Below, in pieces: positions 1 to 6,600 of a stretch of 8,268 nucleotides of DNA. The stretch is from positions 1 through 8,268 of the forward strand of contig DATBMY010000507.1 in assembly GCA_036554605.1 (NCBI GenBank), in the 5' to 3' direction. Position numbers and translations under genes: made by a program. Position 1 is the stretch's first letter. Every line of letters begins with the position of its first letter. Origin of the DNA: DATBMY01 sp036554605. Lineage in GTDB: Bacteria; Acidobacteriota; Blastocatellia; UBA7656. The notes beneath the pieces were generated by a model. The model saw only the letters and a program-made list of their open reading frames with translations. It was not told the origin of the DNA and did no database searches.

Positions 1-855
1 CATTACGTCGACGGCCAGGGACTGTGTCCCAAGCGTACGGGCCACATGAACGGCAAGCCTCAAGGCGTCTGTCTTGACCTGTTCGGGATCGCGATCAATA
101 TTTCCGCTGCCGCTTGCCCGGAAATCGCCCGGGCGGTTCCATCTCCTAAACCCGAACGCGCGGTTCCCGATTACCACGACCCGCGTGTCGAAGTCGTTCC
201 CCGGAAGGTACTCTTGAATTAGAAGGTAATTGGACTGAAGGTCTGTCCGGCGGGCGGGTCTTGGCGCTCGCCCCTTTCGGAGCAGACGCAGTGCGTCGCG
301 GACGCGCTTGCTGGCTGTATTGAACGGGTGTTCGAGAGAGTAGACGCCCGGCCCGAACAGCCGATTTACCCAGTACTCCGCCTCAGAGAAGTTATGAAGC
401 AACTTGACATTCCTGGACATGATACCGGCCGTAAGCTTGAGAACCAGCGGATACCGGGCTGCACGGCAGAAATCCATGGCGTGGTCGCGCCGCCAGAACA
501 CCCAGGTCCTGGGTGTGGGAATACCTGCGGCCTGAAGTAAATAGTTCTGCGCAATCTTGTCATCGAAGTGCCAGACGCTTTGCCGGTTGGGGAAAAGGGG
601 TATATCCATGGCTTGATCGAGCGCGAGCATCAGTTTCTTTGGCCAGGTGCCGCGCCCGGGCATCTGTTGAAACCACCACATAAAGGCATGACAGCCGCCG
701 AGCTGAGTGAAGAAGTTCTGCGAGTAGGCGTCAACCATTTTTACTGCGTGTCCTCTATCACTCAGCATCTCGGACCACCGCTTTGAAAAAGACTGACGTT
801 TGCCGCTCCCCAGCAGTGAATTATCCGGGTGTATGGCAATCGTATATGAAGGCAT
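1..855 (-). CDS. ATP-grasp ligase, RimK-like (partial, C-terminus beyond the window)
   Basis: The gene enters from position 855 and runs off the left edge after 285 uninterrupted codons. The protein begins with a hydrophobic strand (MPSYTIAIHP) of the pre-ATP-grasp type. It then shows the ATP-grasp hallmarks in order: FDDKIAQ near residues 97-103, AGIPTPRT at 110-117, the strand YPLVLKL with Lys140 as likely ATP-binding lysine, NVKLL at 149-153, IQEYLPG at 213-219 (Glu215), a DTRVVVIG strand with Arg225, and AVDV at 281-284, where Asp283 may be a metal ligand. Family members form carboxylate-amine or carboxylate-thiol bonds using ATP, as in RimK; the substrate cannot be told here. The usual glycine-rich GAGS loop reads AGIMSRNV, a variant. 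The start at 855 is preferred because AAGGAG sits five bases upstream. The frame stays open to an earlier ATG at 936, which has no good ribosome site. It is the last gene seen of the minus-strand cluster, 237 bases after the zinc-ribbon-like gene. Fold assignment is firm, function open. Confidence 0.85.
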   Translation of the reverse strand, partial: MPSYTIAIHPDNSLLGSGKRQSFSKRWSEMLSDRGHAVKMVDAYSQNFFTQLGGCHAFMWWFQQMPGRGTWPKKLMLALDQAMDIPLFPNRQSVWHFDDKIAQNYLLQAAGIPTPRTWVFWRRDHAMDFCRAARYPLVLKLTAGIMSRNVKLLHNFSEAEYWVNRLFGPGVYSLEHPFNTASKRVRDALRLLRKGRAPRPARRTDLQSNYLLIQEYLPGNDFDTRVVVIGNRAFGFRRWNRPGDFRASGSGNIDRDPEQVKTDALRLAVHVARTLGTQSLAVDVM

Positions 856-860
856 CAAAG

Positions 861-866
861 CTCCTT
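861..866 (-). promoter_or_regulatory. Ribosome binding site of the ATP-grasp gene
   Basis: AAGGAG on the minus strand, five bases before the ATG at 855. It decides this start over the in-frame ATG at 936, which is preceded by no purine-rich motif of similar strength. Confidence 0.75.
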
Positions 867-1092
867 GAGTTGACTCGATTCTTGCGGGAGCGCGCCAACC
901 TGACCGCTCCGCTTCACGCGCAAGGACAGTCTTCATTCTATTCAGAATTCGTAGGATACAACAAGTACGGTTTAGGTTTGACGCAGCATTCTCTGGGCCG
1001 CTCGGCATTCGGACTTAACTGGGGATTTGAACCATAATGGACACAAGAGATTGATTATCACCGGTGTTGTCGGCTGCTAGTTAACGGACAGT

Positions 1093-1434
1093 TCAGGCAC
1101 TTAGTGAGACATCGAATAGCTGAAGGTCGGAGCTGTCGCGCTCGCCCCGGTTTACCGACAGGCGCGCTGCCATCAATTGTTGGGCATAGACTATGCGGCT
1201 GGAGGCGAGCATGTAGCTATGGCCTCCGCACTGAGAGCAGTTTCCATGCCGGTCGAGGTAAGTCTTGAGGGGGCGCTCGCCGTCGCCCGAGCAGTCTCCG
1301 CAGATTATTTGCACGCCTACCGTTAGCGTTGCCGCGCGCGACTCGCTCAACGGCGCATCGTTGAAAGCGCGGCCATTTTGAAGCACGTAGGCGCACACGA
1401 GGACAAGCACTGACACCGTAACTATGATCAGCAT
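1093..1434 (-). CDS. Small membrane-anchored protein with zinc-ribbon-like Cys motifs
   Basis: This 113-residue protein has a hydrophobic N-terminal segment (about residues 2-18, rich in Val, Leu and Ile), which could be a membrane anchor or an uncleaved signal. A soluble part with two paired-cysteine motifs follows: CGDC at 45-48 and CSQC at 66-69 followed by GGH. The spacing between the pairs (17 residues) fits a compact zinc ribbon or knuckle, so metal binding is likely but not proven. The C-terminal 35 residues are polar with no recognisable domain. The ATG at 1434 is chosen because AGGAGG lies five bases upstream; the frame could be stretched to a TTG at 1461, which is less likely. With the N-terminal segment as an N-in anchor the Cys motifs would be outside the membrane; with the opposite topology they would be cytosolic. 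I do not recognise a named family. The CGDC motif recurs in two neighbouring genes. Confidence 0.75.
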   Translation of the reverse strand: MLIIVTVSVLVLVCAYVLQNGRAFNDAPLSESRAATLTVGVQIICGDCSGDGERPLKTYLDRHGNCSQCGGHSYMLASSRIVYAQQLMAARLSVNRGERDSSDLQLFDVSLSA

Positions 1435-1439
1435 AATGA

Positions 1440-1445
1440 CCTCCT
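1440..1445 (-). promoter_or_regulatory. Ribosome binding site deciding the zinc-ribbon-like gene's start
   Basis: AGGAGG on the minus strand with a five-base spacer to the ATG at 1434. It argues against the TTG at 1461 as the start. Confidence 0.8.
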
Positions 1446-1506
1446 GAACCTTATAAAACAAAATGGCTAATGCGCCCTTTGTTCCCGAGGTTGCGAAGGA
1501 GGCGCG

Positions 1507-1530
1507 CGCCTACCCCGGCCGGGGTAGGCG
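1507..1530. repeat. 24-bp perfect palindrome in the gap between two minus-strand genes
   Basis: The half-site CGCCTACCCCGG is followed directly by its exact reverse complement, giving a 24-bp palindrome with no spacer. It lies in the 160-base gap between the end of the 154-residue gene (1595) and the start of the zinc-ribbon-like gene (1434). There is no T-run directly after it on the minus strand, so it is not a classical intrinsic terminator. On the plus strand a short TTTTT follows at about 1550, too far away for a tight terminator. It could be an mRNA hairpin, a protein-binding site or a dispersed repeat. Confidence 0.7.
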
Positions 1531-1594
1531 GCCGTTTGCCGGTCAAGCCTTTTTGATGGAGGTAATTAGAGCGAAGCGGAGTGGAGCGAAGGTA

Positions 1595-2059
1595 TCACTT
1601 ATTAAATATCGCGGAATCGTCTATCGGTATGAAATTCTTCCCGCGCTCCTCTTGAGCGCGCAGAGCCGCTTCTTCTTGCATGCGCCTGTCGACCTCTTCG
1701 GCGGCCCGCCTTTCAGACCTGGCGCTCTCGGCCAGATCCGCCACATATTCGACCCAGAGCCCGGGGCGAAAGACCTCTACGCGGCTGTTTTCGGCATCGA
1801 AGACCAGATCGCGTTTACGGAGCCACGATCCTCTAATGACGCTTATCTTTAAAAAAGTATCGATCCTGTGCGGTCTGGTATTAACGTCGTAGGCGATATC
1901 GATCTTCCCGTCATCGTAGTGGTACAGCCCGTCTTTCTTCAGAGGCAGCGCGGCATTGAATCTCTCTCTTCTGCCGCCCTCAAAAGTCTTCCACTCCATA
2001 AACTCGACCGCCAGGGAGAGAACTCGCAGCGCTTCTTTCGGGTCCGCTTGCGGTTGCAT
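1595..2059 (-). CDS. Hypothetical protein with charged C-terminal helix (154 aa)
   Basis: I do not recognise a family. The protein has no cysteine and no signal peptide or membrane segment, so it is probably cytosolic. Residues 1-105 look like a mixed alpha/beta domain: a helix near 8-22, then alternating strands including DGLYHYDDGKIDIAYDV at about 43-59 and a series ending in VFRPGLWVEYVADL. The last third (about 110-143) is a highly charged Ala/Glu/Arg-rich helix that may form a coiled coil. A good AGGAG ribosome site lies six bases before the ATG at 2059, and the stop is at 1595. It sits 65 bases after the preceding minus-strand gene, close enough to be co-transcribed. A competing plus-strand open frame (1463-1852) overlaps it but lacks any domain logic. 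Confidence 0.7.
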   Translation of the reverse strand: MQPQADPKEALRVLSLAVEFMEWKTFEGGRRERFNAALPLKKDGLYHYDDGKIDIAYDVNTRPHRIDTFLKISVIRGSWLRKRDLVFDAENSRVEVFRPGLWVEYVADLAESARSERRAAEEVDRRMQEEAALRAQEERGKNFIPIDDSAIFNK

Positions 2060-2124
2060 TGTTGGCTCCTATTGGAATTGTCGGCCAGGGGCAGCCTTTA
2101 AAGCGGGGCAGTTATGGATGCGGC

Positions 2125-2547
2125 TCATGCCAGAGTGCAGGCCGTCTGTTCGCCGGACCCTGCCCAGCCGTGTGCGGTTGATTCAAGCTCTCGCCTTATC
2201 TCGATGTTCGTCTTCCGATTTATCAACATCCATTTCAGTCTCTGCAATAGCTCGCTTATCAAGCCCGGATCCTGCGTGGCAAGGATGATCTTATTCTCGA
2301 CCTCAAGCTTTAGAGCCGGCACGTCGACCGTTGCAAACCCCTTTGGAAACTCCCTTGCTCTAAGCTCCCTGTTCCACGGAGGGGAGAGGATTTGCACCCG
2401 CCAGTAGATTGAGTCTTCGCCTCGCACTATGCCGGAGGCATGATAAACATCGGTGATCTTGCCCTTGAGCCACATACAATCGCCGCAGTATGTGTGCTGG
2501 ACTATCGTCAGCAGGTAATCATCGCATTCAGGTTTATCAGCGTGCAT
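2125..2547 (-). CDS. Hypothetical protein with N-terminal CGDC motif (140 aa)
   Basis: This 140-residue protein belongs to no family I recognise. It has no signal peptide or membrane segment. The N-terminus carries a Cys8 and a CGDC motif at 21-24 within HTYCGDCMWLKGKITDVY, and a last cysteine at 136. The middle has a beta-rich stretch (YWRVQILSPPWN and a strand with VDVPALKLEVENKIILA). A helical segment follows (about 94-125, containing LISELLQRLKWMLINRK). The start at 2547 is the only reasonable one: there is no alternative ATG, GTG or TTG upstream before the in-frame region becomes non-coding. The ribosome site is weak (an AGG about nine bases upstream), so the N-terminus is less certain. 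It lies 256 bases downstream of the lipoprotein gene and 65 bases upstream of the 154-residue gene, all on the minus strand. Confidence 0.65.
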   Translation of the reverse strand: MHADKPECDDYLLTIVQHTYCGDCMWLKGKITDVYHASGIVRGEDSIYWRVQILSPPWNRELRAREFPKGFATVDVPALKLEVENKIILATQDPGLISELLQRLKWMLINRKTNIEIRRELESTAHGWAGSGEQTACTLA

Positions 2548-2638
2548 GGTATTGAACCTGGATCTGATCGCGAAAGAGCGTAGGGGCTTTAAATAGTCGA
2601 GAGAGGTATAAACCGAACCCGCGCGCGTGTCAACAGTT

Positions 2639-2652
2639 TCCGGCGCGCCGGA
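2639..2652. repeat. 14-bp GC palindrome (TCCGGCGCGCCGGA)
   Basis: A perfect 14-bp palindrome in the 256-base gap between the lipoprotein gene and the 140-residue gene. There is no adjacent T-run. GC-rich palindromes of this size can occur by chance in GC-rich DNA, so its meaning is unclear. Confidence 0.4.
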
Positions 2653-2722
2653 GCTCGCGGCTGTGGTGAGCTGGCGTGACGAACGATACGCCCTATGCTA
2701 TCCAAGCGCCGCGAGCATGGAG

Positions 2723-2757
2723 CAGGGAGTTCCTGATCAGGAAACAGGGCCTCCCTG
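2723..2757. repeat. Nested inverted repeat downstream of the lipoprotein gene
   Basis: Outer 7-base arms CAGGGAG (2723-2729) and CTCCCTG (2751-2757) enclose a perfect 14-bp palindrome, TTCCTGATCAGGAA (2730-2743). It starts about 47 bases past the lipoprotein stop on the minus strand. It could fold in the transcript and act as a 3' end or processing structure, although no U-tract follows. Confidence 0.45.
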
Positions 2758-2782
2758 GAGCTTTATCAAAAGGAGCTTTATC
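2757..2782. repeat. Tandem direct repeat GGAGCTTTATC, two copies
   Basis: The 11-base unit GGAGCTTTATC occurs at 2757-2767 and again at 2772-2782, a period of 15 bases. It lies just beyond the lipoprotein stop codon and abuts the nested inverted repeat. Confidence 0.6.
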
Positions 2783-2803
2783 GAGCGCCGTCGAATCTTT
2801 AAC

Positions 2804-3385
2804 TTATTGGCATGTTATCTCTATCGAAGAGATATTATCGCTCAGGCCGGGTATCGTTCTGAGATTGTTGTTTTGCGTGCCGGGGGCGAATACGCGCGAC
2901 GCGCCGGTAAATTGCTCGCCGGTCCATACCGTCACGGTGGCTTTCGGCCCAACCCTTATACTCTCTATCTCGTCGCCCCAATTGATCTTTGTCGCGCGGG
3001 GAAGGTTTCTGAGATTCGGCCATTTCCCGGGGCCGCACAACATGAAGTTGTCATCGGTGGCGTCAAAATCCCTGTCGTCGTAAATATGCGCCCAGCAATC
3101 GCCGCATCCCTGATTCGCGCCCGATTGCGAGGCCTGCTGATTCGCGTTCGCCGTATTCGCATTTGTGACGGCCAGAGCCGACGTATTTGCGTTCAGGATA
3201 TCGGCATCAGACATATTTGCATTTGCCATATTTGCATTTGACGAATCAGCCGCCGACTCGTTCGACGTAGCGGTTGCCGTCTCATTCGTATTGCTATCCG
3301 TACTCCTCGGCCCGCAGGCCAGGATCATAGAGAGGCCTAATACCAGAACTGCCGTTCGTAAGAGCACCGAATCATTTACCCTCAT
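2804..3385 (-). CDS. Lipoprotein with Asn-Ala repeat linker and beta/gamma-crystallin-like domain
   Basis: The 193-residue product starts with a lipoprotein signal: Arg10, a hydrophobic core at 11-22 and the lipobox ILAC with Cys24 as the lipidation site. A low-complexity Asn/Ala/Ser/Thr linker follows (about 28-92), with many NAN units. The C-terminal part (94-193) has two crystallin-like half-repeats. The first is HIYDDRDFDATDDNF then INWGDEIESI; the second is VTVWTGEQFTGASRVF then GLSDNISSIEI. Each half has the Greek-key pattern of an aromatic strand, a Gly loop, and a variant of the calcium-binding (N/D)(N/D)xx(S/T)S motif. Both are imperfect: GDEIES and SDNISS. CGDC at 94-97, Cys117 and Cys192 could form disulfides. 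Predicted location is the outer membrane or periplasm, with the linker acting as a tether. A GGAGG ribosome site precedes the ATG at 3385 by seven bases. It is the first gene of the minus-strand cluster. The crystallin call is by pattern; the precise role is unknown. Confidence 0.8.
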   Translation of the reverse strand: MRVNDSVLLRTAVLVLGLSMILACGPRSTDSNTNETATATSNESAADSSNANMANANMSDADILNANTSALAVTNANTANANQQASQSGANQGCGDCWAHIYDDRDFDATDDNFMLCGPGKWPNLRNLPRATKINWGDEIESIRVGPKATVTVWTGEQFTGASRVFAPGTQNNNLRTIPGLSDNISSIEITCQ

Positions 3386-3427
3386 CTCTTTTCCTCCAAA
3401 GATTCTTTCTCAAGTTATACCGGGCCG

Positions 3428-3452
3428 AGCGCCCGAGAGATTCACGGGCGCT
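3428..3452. repeat. Strong hairpin in the divergent intergenic region
   Basis: Perfect 8-base arms AGCGCCCG (3428-3435) and CGGGCGCT (3445-3452) flank a 9-base loop. On the plus strand it is followed by ATTTTATT, so it resembles a weak intrinsic terminator for rightward transcription, but no rightward gene ends here. On the minus strand it would lie at the start of the lipoprotein leader, where it could affect mRNA stability or translation. Confidence 0.55.
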
Positions 3453-3481
3453 ATTTTATTCGGCCGACCCATTTGATGCAA
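3453..3481 (-). promoter_or_regulatory. Candidate sigma-70-type promoter of the lipoprotein gene
   Basis: On the minus strand, TTGCAT (3481-3476) and TAAAAT (3458-3453) are separated by 17 bases. The -10 box matches the consensus at five of six bases; the -35 box matches only three. The start point would be near 3446, about 60 bases upstream of the ATG. A CRP-like site is centred about 60 bases further up. This is a pattern-based guess. Confidence 0.35.
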
Positions 3482-3498
3482 AAGCATAAATCGCTCGC

Positions 3499-3514
3499 TG
3501 TGAAATCGGTCACA
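3499..3514. promoter_or_regulatory. CRP/FNR-family operator (TGTGA-N6-TCACA)
   Basis: TGTGAAATCGGTCACA is an exact match to the symmetric core TGTGA-N6-TCACA bound by CRP-type regulators (Crp, Vfr, Clp and relatives). It lies between two divergent genes, 107 bases before the WD40-caspase start and 114 before the lipoprotein start. Its centre is about 60 bases upstream of the predicted lipoprotein start point, close to the classical class I activator position near -61.5. It is about 98 bases upstream of the predicted WD40-caspase start point. Which regulator binds, and in which direction, cannot be told here. Confidence 0.65.
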
Positions 3515-3592
3515 CCCTTATGCCGCGGAGCAACTATCGACAGGCGAATCTCGTAATTTTCGACAGGGCTGGGATTAGGGTGACAAAAATTG

Positions 3593-3598
3593 TATAGT
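3593..3598 (+). promoter_or_regulatory. Candidate -10 box of the WD40-caspase gene
   Basis: TATAGT, preceded by TG, lies 22 bases before the start codon. It would give a short leader that still contains the ribosome site. No convincing -35 box stands at the proper distance, which would fit dependence on an activator or an alternative sigma factor. Confidence 0.3.
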
Positions 3599-3608
3599 TG
3601 GACCTGGC

Positions 3609-3613
3609 GGAGG
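3609..3613 (+). promoter_or_regulatory. Ribosome binding site of the WD40-caspase gene
   Basis: GGAGG with a seven-base spacer to the ATG at 3621. It fixes this start, which also gives a complete signal peptide. Confidence 0.85.
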
Positions 3614-3620
3614 ATAAAAG

Positions 3621-6600
3621 ATGTATAAGATTCTATCCATAAGAGCTATTCTTTCCCTTGCTATAATCCTGTCGCTTCTGATTCCCTGCGCGGCATACGG
3701 GGCGCAACGACCTCAATCGAAGAAACCGGCCCCAAGGCAAAGCAGGAAACCGGTTTCCAAAAAACCCGCGAAGCCGGTAATAAAACCCGAGTTAGTGATT
3801 CAAAGCGGGCACGCCGGCAACATACGCGCCGTCGCCTTCAGCCCCGACGGCAAGCTCATGGCATCGGCCAGCTCGGATAAGACCGTAAGGGTTTGGGATA
3901 CATTGAGCAGCCGCTTGCTGCGCGTTCTGGATGCTCACTGGGATAGCGTTACCTCTATCGCATTCAGCCCCGACGGAAAAACGATTATCTCTGGAAGCCT
4001 CGATAAGAACATCGCGGTCTGTGACGTGAAGACCGGCCGGTTGATTCGCACGCTGGCCGATCACGCCGACGAGGTCAACTCGGTGGCTTACAGCCCCGAC
4101 GGTAAAACGATCGCGTCAGCGAGCAGGGACGAGACAATAAATCTCTGGGATTCGGCTACGGGTGAAGTGATCCATACGATCGAAGGGGCGGCCTCCGACG
4201 TGCGCGCGGTCGCCTTCAGCCCCGACGGGAGCACGTTAGCATCGGCGGGCGCGGATAAGATGGTGCGGCTCTGGCGAGTGAGTGACGGCACGGCGGTCCA
4301 TGCGTTACAGGGACACTCGGCCGCGGTTCGCTGTGTCGGCTTCAGCCCTGACGGGCAGACCGTTGTATCAGGCGGCGATGACAAGATGATAATGCTCTGG
4401 AGCGCCGCTTCCGGCGCTTCAATTCGCACGCTCGCCGGACACCAGGGAATCATAACTTCCACTCTCTTCACCCAGGACGGAAAGACGATTTATTCCGCGA
4501 GCCAGGATAAGAGCATAAGGGTCTGGGACGTTCAAAGCGGCAAGGTCGCGCGCGTCATTGAAGCGGCGAGCGATCCGGTCGCTTCAATCGCGCTGAGCGG
4601 CGACGGGAGCATTGTCGCGGCGGCGAGTATCGTGAAGATGTATCTTTTCAGCGGCGACACCGGGAAATGGGTGCGCACTATTGAGAGCGGCTTATCGGCG
4701 GTTCGCTGTGTCGGCTTCAGCCCTGACGGAAAGATGATGGCTTCCGCGGCCGTCAACAGCATCAAGCTTTGGGATAGGAACTCCGGCGCGCTGGTCGATA
4801 CACTGAATGGGCATTCATCTCAGGTAAACGCCATCTCATTCAGCCGCGACGGCAAGCTGCTGGCATCGGCAAGCGCGGATAAAACAATAAAGCTATGGGA
4901 TCTGGCCAGCGGCAGGCAGATCCGCACTCTCAGCGGCCATCTCGCGAATGTACCCGCGCTTGCTTTCAGCCCTGACGGCAAATTTATAGCTTCCGGCAGC
5001 ATAGATAAGACCGTCAAGTTATGGGATGTTGAGACGGGCAGAACGCTGCAAACTTTTGAAGGCCACTACAGTCTGATCAGCGCGGTTGCGTTTGCTCCCG
5101 GCGGAAAGCTTCTCGCTTCGGGAAGCTATGACAATAATATCAAGCTGTGGGATCTTGACGGCGGCAAGCTTATCAGCACCCTCACCGGGCATACATCGGA
5201 GATAACCGGCGTAGTCTTCAGCCCCGATGGCTCGTTGTTGGCAACTTCGGGCCGGGACAAGTCCGTCAGGCTCTGGAACCCACAGACGGGTCAAGCGGTA
5301 CGTGCGCTTGAAGGGCACACTTCCGATGTATTAGCGGTCGCTTTCAGCCCCGACGGAAAAACGATCCTATCGGCTGGATATGACAAGACCCTTAAGCTCT
5401 GGGACCCGCAGACGGGCAAAGCGATTCGCAATCTGGAGGGCCATTCAGGTCCAGTTCTCTCGATTGCTTTCAGCGCGGATGGGAAGTTTATCGTTTCTGG
5501 AAGCGAGGATGCGTCAACTAAGATCTGGTCGCCCGTCACGGGCCAGCCGCTGGGAACTCTGCTGGGATTCGACAACACGGGGGAGTGGCTGGTTATCACG
5601 CCGGAAGGACTTTTTGACGGCTCGCCCGAAGGATGGAAATCGATTCTCTGGCGCTTTGCGGCTAACACGTTCGATGTAGCTCCGGTCGAAGTATTCTTCA
5701 ACGAGTTTTACTATCCCGCGCTGCTTGCGGACCTTTTGGCGGGCAAGAAGCTGGCGCTTGCTCAGAACATAGCGCAGGTCGACCGCCGGCAGCCGCGGAT
5801 AAAGCTCGCAATAGTCGACGACGGGCAGGCGAGCGGGCAGCCCATCGCGTCGCGCCAGGTCAAGATAAGAGTTGAGGTGACGGAGGCGCCGCCGGACGCG
5901 GGCCATCCGGCGGGCAGTGGGGCGCGCGACGTCCGGTTATTCCGCAACGGCTCGCTGATAAAAGTATGGCGGGGTGACGTGCTCAAGACGCAACCGAACA
6001 TAACGCTTGAAGAGACCGTTTCGATTGTCGCGGGAGAAAACCGGCTGACCGCCTACGCTTTCAATAAGGAGAATATAAAGAGCGCTGACGAGACTCTTTT
6101 GCTCAGGGGAAATCCGAGTCTGAGGCGTAAAGGCACGGCCTACGTATTGATTGTCGGGGTAAATGAGTACGCGAATACCGAGTACAATTTGAAGTATGCG
6201 GTAGCGGACGCGCAGACTTTTGGCGACACGTTCAAGCAGACTCAGACGAAGCTGGGCAATTTCTCGCGCATCGAAGTTATTCCGCTATTTAATCAGCAGG
6301 CAACCAGGGCGAACATATTAGCGGCGCTCGGCCGGCTTTCGGGAAAGGTCGATGAGACGCAGGCAAACCTGCCCGCGGTTTTAAATGAGATAAAACCTTC
6401 TCAGCCTGAAGACGCGGTGATCGTCTATTTCGCGGGTCACGGGACGGCGCAGAAGGCCAGGTTCTATTTGATACCGCATGACCTTGGCTATGAAGGACCG
6501 ATCAACCGTCTGGATGAGAAAGGGCTTGAAAAGCTGCTGGCGCACAGCATATCGGACCAGGAGCTTGAGCAGGCTTTCGAGCACATAGACGCGGGCGATC

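Noticed and set aside
1021..1033. tRNA T-arm-like stretch (GGTTCAAATCC) on the minus strand
   Set aside because: The flanking bases do not form a T stem and no acceptor or anticodon stem can be built around it.
783..1037. Plus-strand open frame of 84 codons overlapping the ATP-grasp start
   Set aside because: It has no ribosome site or family features, and it overlaps a well-supported minus-strand gene.
1463..1852. Plus-strand open frame opposite the 154-residue gene
   Set aside because: It has no ribosome site or domain pattern, and it overlaps a minus-strand gene that has a good AGGAG site and a protein-like composition.
2627..3241. Plus-strand open frame of 204 codons opposite the lipoprotein gene
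   Set aside because: Its C-terminal CIRHICICHICI-type repeat is just the antisense of the Asn-Ala linker, and the lipoprotein on the minus strand has a lipobox, ribosome site and domain.
3810..5570. CRISPR-like or tandem DNA repeat array with a period of about 126 bases
   Set aside because: The periodicity is coding: each unit is one WD40 blade in frame, with variable DNA between the conserved FSPDG parts.
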